The position numbers and the translations under genes are program-made. Below, piece after piece: positions 30,800 to 40,000 of a stretch of 64,000 nt of DNA. This DNA is from JALYXV01 sp963733505 (GTDB lineage Bacteria; Actinomycetota; Acidimicrobiia; Acidimicrobiales; Palsa-688), in NCBI GenBank assembly GCA_963733505.1, contig CAVTDW010000005.1:62001-126000 (forward strand), given 5' to 3'. Position 1 is the first letter of the stretch. Each line of letters begins with the position of its first letter. The notes beneath the pieces were generated by a model. That model had not been told where the DNA came from, ran no database searches, and was given only the letters and a program-made list of their open reading frames with translations.

Positions 30800-31612
30800 A
30801 TGGGCCGTTTCCATCCCCACCCGGACGGGACGATGCACGTGCACGACCACGACGACGCCGATGATCACGCCCATGATCACGACCACGCTGCCGGGGCCGT
30901 GCCTCGCGATGTCGGCGACCACAGCGGGTACGTGACGACCGGTACGGCTCGCGTCGAGGTCCTCGAGGACATCCTCTCCGAAAACGACCGGGTGGCCGAC
31001 GCCAATCAGAAGGACTTCGCCGAGGCGGGCGTTCGCGTCGTGAACATCATGTCGTCACCGGGAGCCGGGAAGACCACCCTCCTCAAGCGCACGTTGTCAG
31101 CCCTCGGGAGCGACACCCGCATCGGCATCCTCGAGGGCGACATCGCCACCAGCATCGACGCCGACCAGCTGGAGGGTTACGGCGCCGCAGTGTCGTTGGT
31201 GAACACCAGCGCTGGCTTCGGCGGTGAGTGCCACCTCGACGCCGTGATGGTGCGTTCGGGGCTCGCTCGGCTCCCGCTGCCTGAGTTGGATCTCCTGCTG
31301 ATCGAGAATGTCGGCAACCTGGTCTGCCCGGCTGAGTTCCGCGTTGGTGAGCACGCCAAGGCCATGGTGTATGCCGTGACCGAGGGCGAGGAGAAGCCGC
31401 TCAAGTACCCGGTCATGTTCCGAGCGGTGGACGTGGTCGTCGTCAACAAGGTCGACCTGCTGCCGTATCTGGACTTCGATCTGGACAAGTTCCTGGGGAA
31501 CCTCAAGGCGGTCAACCCCGACGCCACCGTCATCCGGGTCAGTGCGCGCACCGGTGAGGGTGTGGACGAGTGGTGTTCCTGGCTGCTCGGACAGGTGGCA
31601 GTCACCGCCTGA
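30800..31612 (+). CDS. hypB: HypB, nickel-binding GTPase
   Basis: A 270-aa G3E-family GTPase. The N-terminus is a His/Asp-rich nickel store (HVHDHDDADDHAHDHDHA, ~residues 13-30). The GTPase core shows the P-loop SSPGAGKT (85-92), EGDIATSIDADQL (switch I-type), GGECHLDA with C144/H145 (inter-subunit Ni/Zn site; family usually K-G-C-H), LLIENVGNLVCPA (Walker B and G3) and VVVNKVDLLPY (NKxD). It powers nickel release to the large subunit through HypA. It is last in the hyp series; the ~670 bp that follow carry no intact gene. Confidence 0.97.
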   Translation: MGRFHPHPDGTMHVHDHDDADDHAHDHDHAAGAVPRDVGDHSGYVTTGTARVEVLEDILSENDRVADANQKDFAEAGVRVVNIMSSPGAGKTTLLKRTLSALGSDTRIGILEGDIATSIDADQLEGYGAAVSLVNTSAGFGGECHLDAVMVRSGLARLPLPELDLLLIENVGNLVCPAEFRVGEHAKAMVYAVTEGEEKPLKYPVMFRAVDVVVVNKVDLLPYLDFDLDKFLGNLKAVNPDATVIRVSARTGEGVDEWCSWLLGQVAVTA

Positions 31613-31686
31613 GCCGCCCCGGGACAGGGGCCGAGGCCGGGTCGAGGGGAAACGTCAGCCCTCCGCTTCTGCGCTCAGCGCACGGT

Positions 31687-31780
31687 GGAGTGAACGTGTA
31701 GTTCGGGCTACTCGTTCTTGCATCGGGCTGTCGCCCGGGTGCCGGGGCGTACTGAGGAGTGAAAGTGTCGTTGGGGCTAC
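31687..31780. repeat. Pair of 25-bp direct repeats
   Basis: GGAGTGAA(C/A)GTGT(A/C)GTT(C/G)GGGCTAC occurs at 31687-31711 and 31756-31780 (22 of 25 positions identical, 69 bp apart). Nothing else is recognisable between them. They could be binding sites for a regulator or ends of a decayed element; I cannot tell which. The surrounding 31613-32030 is otherwise without a supportable gene. Confidence 0.45.
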
Positions 31781-32039
31781 GACTTTGCTCCACGGTTCGG
31801 GCTCCGGGAGGCCATACCGACGTGGCCAGACCTTTCGTCGTCGCTCGGGTTGTCGATAGCCAGGTAGGTCGCGGCAGGCCGCCCGACCGATGAGGCTGGC
31901 CGGGCACAGGCCCGGACCGACCAAGAACACATGCACGTGGCACTGGGAGACGCCGACGGTCAGCTTCGGGGCGTCGTTGCGCATGAGTGGGCTGATCGTC
32001 GGCACCGGCGGCCGCGGCAAACGTTCCCGATGACGCCGC

Positions 32040-32270
32040 CGGAGCGGGCGGCAGCCTCATCAACGCCCCGCCCTGGTGCACGACCTGGCGGCGTGGAACG
32101 AGATGTCGGTCCCGGAACGGGAGAACGTGTTCGGACGGACCGAGCCGGATGCGACCCGCCTCACCCTCCAGACGCACCTCGCACCTCTCGCACGTCGAGT
32201 TGCACGAGGCAGCGCCGGCCGGATCGGATCAGGGGCTGAAGATCGGTTGCGGTTCGGGTCCTGTGGCGCA
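32040..32270 (+). pseudogene. Fragment resembling a DyP-type peroxidase
   Basis: The plus strand at ~32065-32150 reads QRPALVHDLAAWNEMSVPE, then RENVFGRTEPDATRL, which resembles the conserved V-H-D-L-x-A-W-N ... E-(R/Q)-x-V-(I/F)-G-R-T-K-x-D-S region of DyP-type heme peroxidases. A following SHVELHEAAPAG-like stretch is in another frame, in line with the ...SHV-R-(T/V)-E segment after it. No start, no long frame and no heme-ligand region remain, so this is a small decayed piece. The match is from memory of the family and is moderate. Confidence 0.4.
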
Positions 32271-32284
32271 AGACTGCGGCCTCC

Positions 32285-32358
32285 GGGCGCTTAGCTCAGC
32301 TGGTTAGAGCGCAGCCTTCACACGGCTGAGGTCGTGGGTTCGAGTCCCGCAGCGCCCA
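32285..32358 (+). tRNA. tRNA-Val (anticodon CAC)
   Basis: A 74-nt cloverleaf: acceptor GGGCGCT/AGCGCCC, D-arm GCTC...GAGC, anticodon arm CAGCC-TTCACAC-GGCTG with anticodon CAC, 5-nt variable loop, T-arm GTGGG-TTCGAGT-CCCGC, discriminator A. CCA is not encoded (CAAC follows). It is the only tRNA in the window and sits at the edge of a decayed region, a common position for past integrations. Confidence 0.96.
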
Positions 32359-32875
32359 CAACGGAAATTTCGCAAACCGGCAGGTCAGCGGCACATTTCT
32401 GTCGTGACCCCTGGTGACCATAGATGACCGTTCGAGACCACTGCGTGCCACTGCTTGTGGCACGCCGACATGTGGCACACCGCACCCGCTCATCGAGCAC
32501 GTCCCTTTGCCGCAGGCCCGATCAGGCTTTGGGTGGACCGAGGTGCAAGTACCCGCGGCGGTGGGCCGCGGCACTCGGACTGGTCGGCCGCTTGGACCAA
32601 CTTGGAGCTACCCAAGGCTGTGTCCCTGATCGGCACTTATCTCAAGGCCGAACCGGGGCGTCTTCGATGTAAACGACGAGGGTCTTGACCTTCGTCGTGG
32701 ACACTTTCTCTTGAGGCGTCTTTGACGCAGCTCGAGGCGATTCGCCCTACCCTGCCGCCTTTCCGGCGTCAGCGGCACAACTGGAGTGTGAATCGATGAC
32801 ATGTCCACGACGCAGACATCCTGGCCAGAAGCCTCTTCCGGTGACGGACTGGAGATAACGGCACCATGGGGACAG
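32359..32875. other. Gene-poor stretch after the tRNA
   Basis: No intact gene is supported here. Frames on both strands are short and Arg/Ser-rich; the minus frame near 32680-32700 contains a protein-like TTKVKTLVVYIEDAP stretch that could be a relic. No clear direct repeat of the tRNA 3' end was found by eye, so an attachment site is unproven. Confidence 0.4.
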
Positions 32876-33040
32876 TTAGACACCCCTGCGTTCTCGAGTC
32901 ATGAGCTTCGGCCGCCTGACCGCGGTCAGCGGGATCTGCCCGATGTCGGCGGCCCGGGCGATCTCGGCGGTGAGCGGCTTTGGGAACTCCTTCGACGGGT
33001 CCAGGCCCCGCGACTCGCAGCGAGAGTTCGTGCGTCTTGG
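32876..33040 (-). pseudogene. C-terminal fragment of an unknown protein
   Basis: A minus-strand frame ending in TAA at 32876 reads SRGLDPSKEFPKPLTAEIA and then ARAADIGQIPLTAVRRPKLM, which has normal protein composition and codon use but no start, and merges with unrelated sequence beyond ~33040. I cannot identify the family. It is one of several gene pieces in the 32-34 kb decayed block. Confidence 0.35.
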
Positions 33041-33042
33041 GG

Positions 33043-33396
33043 CTACGCAGGTTCGTGCCCCGAAATCAGTTGGCTGAGCAGTGATGTCGGCTCGATGCCG
33101 AACTCAGCTTGGAGCAGCGCGAGGTAGCGCTCGAACTCGTCGACCGCGTCCGCCCGTTGCCCCCCGGCCAGGAAGACCCGAATGAGGGCGGCGCGGGCAC
33201 TCTCCCGCAGGGGTTCGGCCTGCACGGCTGCTCGTGCCGCGGATGCTGCCTCGGCCAAGCGGTCAGCGGCCGTCAGTCGCGCCGGCACCGTTTCAAGTGC
33301 GTGCATGCGGAGTTGGTGCCAGGCCTCGGCCGCGAACAATGCCCAATGGTCGTAGCACCCGGGCAACAGATCCTTCGAGAGGGCCGCTACTGCGGT
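33043..33396 (-). pseudogene. BTAD/SARP regulator C-terminal fragment
   Basis: The minus strand encodes ~117 residues matching the bacterial transcriptional activator (BTAD) domain of the intact regulator at 52653-53363: LLPGCYDHWALFAAEAWHQL, RLTAADRLAEAASAARAAVQ, AEPLRESARAALIRVFLAGG, and a C-terminus QAEFGIEPTSLL. The N-terminal winged helix is absent; further 5' residues are Arg-rich and not homologous. A remnant of a second SARP-like gene. Confidence 0.65.
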
Positions 33397-33452
33397 GGCG
33401 CCGGTGGGTCGGCAACGACTCCTTGCGTTCCTACCGGTGCGGGACCAAATGG

Positions 33453-33614
33453 CTACGAGCTGAGGCGGCGCGGGCCGCAGTCCGAGCCGAACCGTTGCGA
33501 GAAAGCGCACGGTCAGGGCTCACCCGGGTCCACCTGGCCGAGGGGAACCAGTCCGACGAAGCCGGAGAATATGAACGCTACCGCCTCGCAAATGGTCAGG
33601 GATGCCGGAGATAG
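33453..33614 (+). pseudogene. BTAD fragment in the opposite orientation
   Basis: On the plus strand ~45 residues (AARAAVRAEPLRESARSGLT, RVHLAEGNQSDEAGEYERYR) again match the BTAD domain of the 52653 regulator, closely in RAEPLRESAR and RVHLAEGNQS. It is inverted relative to the fragment at 33043-33396 and ends abruptly. Two pieces of similar genes facing each other suggest an inversion or recombination between BTAD paralogs. Confidence 0.55.
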
Positions 33615-33624
33615 CCGGTGCTGC

Positions 33625-33755
33625 GAACCGTTGAATCATGCGTGACCCGTGCGCTTCGAGTTTGCGGCGCAGCGAACTCACGGGGACCTCGAGCAGGTGG
33701 TGGTTGGCGTCGTAACCCCAGACCTGACCAAGCAACTGGCCGGCAACGACTGCGA
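33625..33755 (-). pseudogene. OmpR-type winged-helix fragment
   Basis: The minus strand encodes VVAGQLLGQVWGYDANHHLL followed by EVPVSSLRRKLEAHG, the wing and recognition helix of OmpR/PhoB response regulators (consensus ...EQVWGYD...VEVHVSxLRRKL). No receiver domain or start is present. Another relic in the decayed region. Confidence 0.5.
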
Positions 33756-33808
33756 TGATGTACTTGTACGAAGTACACAGGTAGTAGTGGATAAATCGCG
33801 CGCCGGCT

Positions 33809-33952
33809 GTGGACAACCTAACTTTGCATGGCGAGGCGAATACATGGGACACCGTAGGACCGCCGTGCGGTCGCGTCTCGATCGACGCCGACGGCGAGGC
33901 GCCATTCGAAGGATGGCTGCAACTGCTCAGCATCCTTACCGACGCCCTCTAA
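33809..33952 (+). CDS. Small protein with PF-x-GWLQLL C-terminus (1)
   Basis: A 47-residue frame from GTG 33809 ending in APFEGWLQLLSILTDAL. The tail matches the tail of the small frame at 43578-43730 (RPFTGWLQLLKILSDAL): P-F-x-G-W-L-Q-L-L-x-I-L-x-D-A-L. A ribosome site is not obvious and the N-terminus is uncertain. Conservation of the tail between two separate loci is the main reason to believe it. Function unknown. Confidence 0.45.
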   Translation: MDNLTLHGEANTWDTVGPPCGRVSIDADGEAPFEGWLQLLSILTDAL

Positions 33953-33959
33953 GCGATGC

Positions 33960-36902
33960 CTAGCGCCGGGCCGCCTCGCGGGCCAGCTCCACCCGGGAGC
34001 TGAGCTGCAGCTTGGTCAGCGCGTTGGACACGTGCGTCTTGATCGTGGCCCGGGAGAGGAACAGGCGTTGGGCGACGGCCGGGTTCGACATGCCCTGGGC
34101 CACCAACTCGACCACCGAGCGCTCGGCCGGCGTCAACGCCTCCCATCCCGATGTCGGCCGCCGCCGGGGGGCGCGACTGCCCCGCCGCAGCCCCAGCTCC
34201 CGCATACGGGCGATCACCCGGCCGGCGTCCCACGATGCGTCGAGACCCTCGTAGCGGGCGATCGCGTCCTCGAACAGCGCCTTCGACGAGGCGGGGTCAC
34301 CTGCGATCAGCACGGTCGCCGCCTCTTCGCAGGCCGCCGCGGCGTCGAGGAGGCAACTGGCGGCGGCGAAATCGTCCCGTGCCTCGATGAGCAACACCGA
34401 GTCAGCCGTCACCAGGCCCCGGCAGCGCCGCGCCGCGCCCCGGGCGCTGGCCAACCCGGGGTTGGCCGCGGCCACCGCCTCTACCGCCTCCACGATGGCA
34501 TCGGCTTTGGCGCGGGCGTTGCGGTCATCGCCGACGACGGCCAAGCGAACCAGGTCGGGGCCGAGGAGGGGGAAGTCGGCGGCCGTCCCGGCCCGGGCGG
34601 AGGTGTCCCAGACCTGCGACAGCCGGCGCCACGCAGCGTCGTGGTGCCCCTCGGCTTCGGCCAGCAACGCCACCGCGTGGTCGGACCAGCGACCCAACAC
34701 CCACGGCGCGACGGGGCGGCCGCCGACCAGCCGCCGGGCCGTTGCCAGGTCCCCCCGGTGGACGGCGACCATCGCCCGGATCCCGGCCGCCGTCGGGAGG
34801 CTGTTCGGTTCGAGCATCGGCTCCAGCTCGCCGTCGTCCTCGCACAGCTCGACCAGCGACTCGTAGGTGACGATCGCCCCCTCCCAGTCCCCCCGCTCGT
34901 AGTGGTGCACCGCCTGCAGGTGCAAGACGGTCCCGAGCAGCCGTCGGAAGCCGCGCCGTTCGAGCTCGTCGCGAATCGTGTCGAGCATCGACGCGGCCTC
35001 CTCGACTCGGTCGAGGCGCATCAGCGCCACCGCGGTGACGATGGCGGCCACCTCGTTGCCGTGGGGCGTCCCCTGGGCCATGCGCTGCGACGGCTGGGTG
35101 TCCTCGGCCACGAACACCGCCGCCGCCTCGTCCAGCGCCACCTGGTAGTGGGCGCGCCGCAGCGCCACCGTCGAGCGAACCCACGACGCCAGCGCACGGC
35201 CGACGGGGTCGCCGGCGCGGTCCGCCAGCGCCCTGGTCTGGAGGGCCAGCTCCTCGGCGGCATCGAGGTCGGGCACGTCCAACCACACGACCGTCGACAA
35301 CCCCATGGCCCGGGCCCGCTGGGTGTCGGACAGCCCGGGGACGGCGATCGCCAGCCTCGCCTGCTCCAGCGCCACGTCGAGCCGCCCCGAGCCGCTCAAC
35401 AGCCGGGCCAGCAGCAGCCGTACGCGAGCCTCGATCGCCGGAGCCTGTGGTCGCGACAACAAGTCCAGGCACGGCTCGATCGCCTCGCGCCCCCGACCGG
35501 CGCTGTCCAAGCTCCACAGCCAGTTGGCGATCACCGCGTCCCGGCGCCCGTCGCCCGGCTCAAACAGGTCGACAGCCAGTTTCAGCAGGTCGCTGGCCAC
35601 TGTCGGGGACAGGATGGTCACCTCGTCGGCCGCCCGCAGCACCCATTCCGCGGCCACCGGGTCGCCTACCGTCGCCCCTCGCACGAAGTGCTCCGCCACC
35701 TGCACCGCCGGCGCGCCCGCGGCCGCCAGGGCGAGCGCGATGTCGCGATGCAGACCCCTCCGCAGGCCCCTCGGGATGTCCTCGTACAGCGCCTCCCGGA
35801 TCAGGTCGTGGCGAAAGGCGACGCGTGCTGCATCGCCATCCTCGAGGACGCCGCTCTGGTGGGCGTGGCGGAGGCAGGGCGCCAACGACACGACCGTGCG
35901 GCCCAGCGCCGCCGCCAGGTCCTGGACCTGGAAGCGGCTGCCCAACATCGACGCCATCCTCACCACGTCCAGGACCTCGTCGGGCAGGAAGCTGAGCCGG
36001 TGCAGCACCGCCACGGCCAGGCCCGGGGGGAACGCCACCACGTCGATCTCGGCCCCGTCGCCCCCGACTCGGAGGGCGCCGTCGGCCAGCAGGGCGGCCA
36101 CCAGTTCCAGCACGAAGAACGGATTGCCGGCCGCGCCCGCAACCTGGCGCGACAACCGGGGGCCGGGCGCCGCCGCCAGCACGCCGGCCAACAGCTCCTC
36201 GACATCGGCCGCGGGCAACGGCCCCAGCCGCAGCGGCGGCCCGCCCCGCTCCTCCATGGTGAGCCGTAGCCGGTCGAGCGCCGCTGAGCGGGGCACCGGC
36301 CGGCAGGTGCCGACGACCAACAGCGGCAGGTCGCCGACCAGCCGGCAGATGCGATGGAGGACCAGCAAGGTCTCGGTGTCGGCCCACTGCAGATCGTCGA
36401 CGGCGACCACCACCGGGCCGCGGGCGCAGGCGTCCTCCACCACCTGGACCACGGCGTCGACCAACCAGAACTCCCGCGCTCCTCCTGCGCCCTGACCGGC
36501 CACGACCTCCCGGGGACCGCCTTCTGCCCCCGGCTCCGGCCCCGGCCCAGGCGCCGCCTCGCCGAACAGCAACCCGGCCAGCCGGGCGGCCGTCGGGTCC
36601 GGTGATCCCCGGACGAGGCGCAGACATTCGGCGACGGCGCCGAAAGGGCGCCGAGCGTCGAGTTCCTCCGCCCTGGCCCGGAACAGCTCGAAGCCCACCC
36701 CGCCGGCGTCGGCGGAGAGCTCATCCAACAAACGGGTCTTGCCGATCCCGGCCTCGCCTTCGATGAGCACGACGCTTCCGTGGCCCGCAAGCAGGCGGGC
36801 TATCAGGGAGCGCAGGCGGGCCAGCTCCTCGCCTCGGCCGACGAAGACGGGCCGCGCGGCGTCGGCAATCGAGCCCACCACGGCGTGTGCGCTCGCCACC
36901 AT
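33960..36902 (-). CDS. LAL-type LuxR family regulator (AAA ATPase + HTH)
   Basis: A ~980-aa regulator from ATG 36902. N-terminal AAA_16 ATPase: FVGRGEELARLRSLIARLL, Walker A GEAGIGKT (49-56), Walker B VVVAVDDLQWAD, and a sensor segment LPLLVVGTCRPVP. A long TPR-like alpha-helical region follows (residues ~450-880), then a LuxR helix-turn-helix at the C-terminus (LTPAERSVVELVAQGMSNPA, FLSRATIKTHVSNALTKL). Large ATP-binding LuxR regulators sense small molecules and activate nearby genes. The repeat-protein gene upstream on the same strand is one candidate target, but that is inference. Confidence 0.93.
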   Translation of the reverse strand: MVASAHAVVGSIADAARPVFVGRGEELARLRSLIARLLAGHGSVVLIEGEAGIGKTRLLDELSADAGGVGFELFRARAEELDARRPFGAVAECLRLVRGSPDPTAARLAGLLFGEAAPGPGPEPGAEGGPREVVAGQGAGGAREFWLVDAVVQVVEDACARGPVVVAVDDLQWADTETLLVLHRICRLVGDLPLLVVGTCRPVPRSAALDRLRLTMEERGGPPLRLGPLPAADVEELLAGVLAAAPGPRLSRQVAGAAGNPFFVLELVAALLADGALRVGGDGAEIDVVAFPPGLAVAVLHRLSFLPDEVLDVVRMASMLGSRFQVQDLAAALGRTVVSLAPCLRHAHQSGVLEDGDAARVAFRHDLIREALYEDIPRGLRRGLHRDIALALAAAGAPAVQVAEHFVRGATVGDPVAAEWVLRAADEVTILSPTVASDLLKLAVDLFEPGDGRRDAVIANWLWSLDSAGRGREAIEPCLDLLSRPQAPAIEARVRLLLARLLSGSGRLDVALEQARLAIAVPGLSDTQRARAMGLSTVVWLDVPDLDAAEELALQTRALADRAGDPVGRALASWVRSTVALRRAHYQVALDEAAAVFVAEDTQPSQRMAQGTPHGNEVAAIVTAVALMRLDRVEEAASMLDTIRDELERRGFRRLLGTVLHLQAVHHYERGDWEGAIVTYESLVELCEDDGELEPMLEPNSLPTAAGIRAMVAVHRGDLATARRLVGGRPVAPWVLGRWSDHAVALLAEAEGHHDAAWRRLSQVWDTSARAGTAADFPLLGPDLVRLAVVGDDRNARAKADAIVEAVEAVAAANPGLASARGAARRCRGLVTADSVLLIEARDDFAAASCLLDAAAACEEAATVLIAGDPASSKALFEDAIARYEGLDASWDAGRVIARMRELGLRRGSRAPRRRPTSGWEALTPAERSVVELVAQGMSNPAVAQRLFLSRATIKTHVSNALTKLQLSSRVELAREAARR

Positions 36903-37075
36903 GACAGAGCCAGTCTGGCATGGCCGCAAGTCGGTGCGAGGCGCGCCCATGCGGCCCGCCACCACAAGGGTGACGAGCCGCCCGGGCGTGACGCCAGGAA
37001 CTGTCGCTGGTTGCGCCCCGGGACTCGGGGACCGGTGCGCCCTGCTCGGGGGGCACCGGCTCCGGGAGTGGCTGC

Positions 37076-40000
37076 CTAGTGGTGGTTGCCGCTGATGTCG
37101 GGTGCGGTCTGGTCGGGGAACGGCCCGGCGCCGCGGTTGCCGGCGGCGTTGAGGGCGCCGGCGATGGTGTTGTCGACGGCGACCAGGCCGCCGGTGTTGT
37201 TGTTCAGGTTGAGGGAGCCGCCGATCATGTTGGCGGCGCAGCCGTCCTCGCCGGGGTCTCCGACCAGGACGAAGCCGGTGGACCCGCTGATGGTGATGCT
37301 GCCGAGGCTGCCGATGGCGGTGGCGCAGATGCGGATCGACTTGGCGCCGTTGGCGACGATGGCACCGGTAAGGGTGCTGTTCTCCACGTCCAGGGAGGCT
37401 CCGGCTGCGACGGTGACCGACCCGGTCTGGTGGGCGTCTTCGATGCAGGTGAGGCCCTTGGCGGCGATGACGGCACCGCTGTGGGTGCCGGTGATGGTGG
37501 CGGCGCAACGTATGGTCGCCTTGGTCGGCGCCGTCGTCGACGAGGCGAGGAAGTTGCCGTCGCCGTTGTAGGCGGCGCTCACCGTCGTGGTTCCACCGGG
37601 CAGGGTGGCGTGGAACACGGCGGTGCCGCCCGCTGCCAGGTTCATGGTGGCCGCCGGGTTGGCGGCACCGTCGACAAAGAACGCGACCGTCCCCGTCGGG
37701 TGGACCCCACTGTCGTTGACCTGGGCGGGCGCGACGGTGGCGGTGAAGGTCACCAGGCCCCCCAGGGTCGGCTGGGCCGGCGTGACGGTGACGGTGGTCG
37801 TGGTGGGCGCCTTGGTCACCGTGAGGGTGCCGTTGAGGTAGGTGATGGTGTAGTCCGGCGACGACAGCCCGGATGCAACGATGGCGTAGCTGTCCGGTGG
37901 GCTGGCCGCGGTGGCGGCGGTGTTGACCGTCAGCGTGCCGTGCAGCGCCGCCGGGCTGTCGTTGTTCACGAAGCCGTGGTAGGAGACGGTGAACGCCGGG
38001 TTGGGCTGACCGAAGAAACGGGAGGCGTTGCCGGCGGTGATCGTCAATGGGGCCGGGGTCACCGTCAATGGGACTGTGGCGGTGGCGGTGGTGAAGTCGA
38101 CGCCGTCAGACGGTGTGAAGGTGGTCCCCAAGATCTGGGGGCCGGCGTGAAGCACGGCGCCTGCGGCCGGGTTGTAGGCGAAGGTGCCGGCCACGCTCAC
38201 GGTGTGGCCTCCGACGGAGGCGGTGGCCGAGGCGTCCAGCTGGGTGCCCGACACGGCGGTGCCGTACACGATGCTCGCCGGGGGAGCCCAGGTGATCTTC
38301 GGGGTGGCCTTGGTCACCGTGAATGTGCCGCCGGTGTAGGCGATCACATAGTTCGACGATCCCGTGCCCGACAGCGACAAACCGGAGCAGCTGGCGCCGT
38401 CAATCGTGTAGGCGACGCCCGCGGCCAAGGTGGGGGTGATCGAAGTGCCGCTGTTGACGGTGGCGCAGGCCACCGAACCGGACAACGAGATCCCCGCCGG
38501 CAGGGACTGCGAGGTCGTGAACGTCGGCGACCCCCCATAGGTTTGCGAGCCGGTCACCGTCACCGCAACCGGGGCCGGGTGCACCGTGAACGTGCCGCCG
38601 GTCAACGACAGCACGTAGTCGCCGGCGTTGGTGCCCGACAGCGACAAACCGGAGCAGCTGGCGCCGTCAATCGTGTAGGCGACGCCCGCGGCCAACGTGG
38701 GGGTGATCGAAGTGCCGCTGTTGACGGTGGCGCAGGCCACCGAACCGGACAACGAGATCCCCGCCGGCAGGGACTGCGAGGTCGTGAACGTCGGCGACCC
38801 CCCATAGGTTTGCGAGCCGGTCACCGTCACCGCAACCGGGGCCGGGTGCACCGTGAACGTGCCGCCGGTCAACGACAGCACGTAGTCGCCGGCGTTGGTG
38901 CCCGACAGCGACAAACCGGAGCAGCTGGCGCCGTCAATCGTGTAGGCGACGCCCGCGGCCAACGTGGGGGTGATCGAAGTGCCGCTGTTGACGGTGGCGC
39001 AGGCCACCGAACCGGACAACGAGATCCCCGCCGGCAGGGACTGCGAGGTCGTGAACGTCGGCGACCCCCCATAGGTTTGCGAGCCGCTCACCGTCACCGC
39101 AACCGGGGCTGGGTGCACCGTGAACGTGCCGCCGGTGTAGGCGATCACATAGTTCGACGATCCCGTGCCCGAGAGCGACAAGCCGGAGCAGCTGGCGCCG
39201 TCAATCGTGTAGGCGACGCCCGCGGCCAACGTGGGGGTGATCGAAGTGCCGCTGTTGACGGTGGCGCAGGTGACCGAACCGGACAACGAGATCCCCGCCG
39301 GCAGGGACTGCGAGGTCGTGAACGTCGGCGACCCCCCATAGGTTTGCGAGCCGGTCACCGTCACCGCAACGGCGGCCGGGTGCACCGTGAACGTGCCGCC
39401 GGTGTAACGGCGATCACATAGTTCGCCGGCTGGTGCCCGACAGCGACAAGCCGGAGCAGCTGGCGCCGTCAATCGTGTAGGCGCCGCCCGCGGCCAACGT
39501 GGGGGTGATCGAAGTGCCGCTGTTGACGGTGGCGCAGGCCACCGAACCGGACAACGAGATCCCCGCCGGCAGGGACTGCGAGGTCGTGAACGTCGGCGAC
39601 CCCCCATAGGTTTGCGAGCCGGTCACCGTCACCGCAACCGGCGGCCGGGTGCACCGTGAACGTGCCGCCGGTGAAGGCGACACATAGTCGACGAGCGCTG
39701 GTGCCCGACAGCGACAAACCGGAGCAGCTGGCGCCGTCAATCGTGTAGGCGACGCCCGCGGCCAAGGTGGGGGTGATCGAAGTGCCGCTGTTGACCGTGG
39801 TGCAGGTGACCGAACCGGACAACGAGATCCCCGCCGGCAGGGACTGCGAGGTCGAGAACGCCGCCGACCCGCCGAAGGTCTGCGACCCCGACACCGTCAC
39901 CGCAACAGTCGCCGGGTTCACCGTGAACGTGCCGCCGGTGTAGGCGATCACATAGTCCGACGATCCGGTGCCCGACAGCGACAACCCGGAGCAGCTGGCG

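Noticed and set aside
32287..32574. Minus-strand protein reading DSNPRPQPCEGC across the tRNA
   Set aside because: This is the known artefact of translating a tRNA in antisense.
34032..36269. 745-codon plus-strand open frame opposite the LAL regulator
   Set aside because: Arg/Gln/His/Pro-rich with no motif; the minus strand carries intact AAA and LuxR motifs.
37079..39421. 780-codon plus-strand frame opposite the repeat protein
   Set aside because: It merely mirrors the tandem repeats; repeat identity keeps both strands open.
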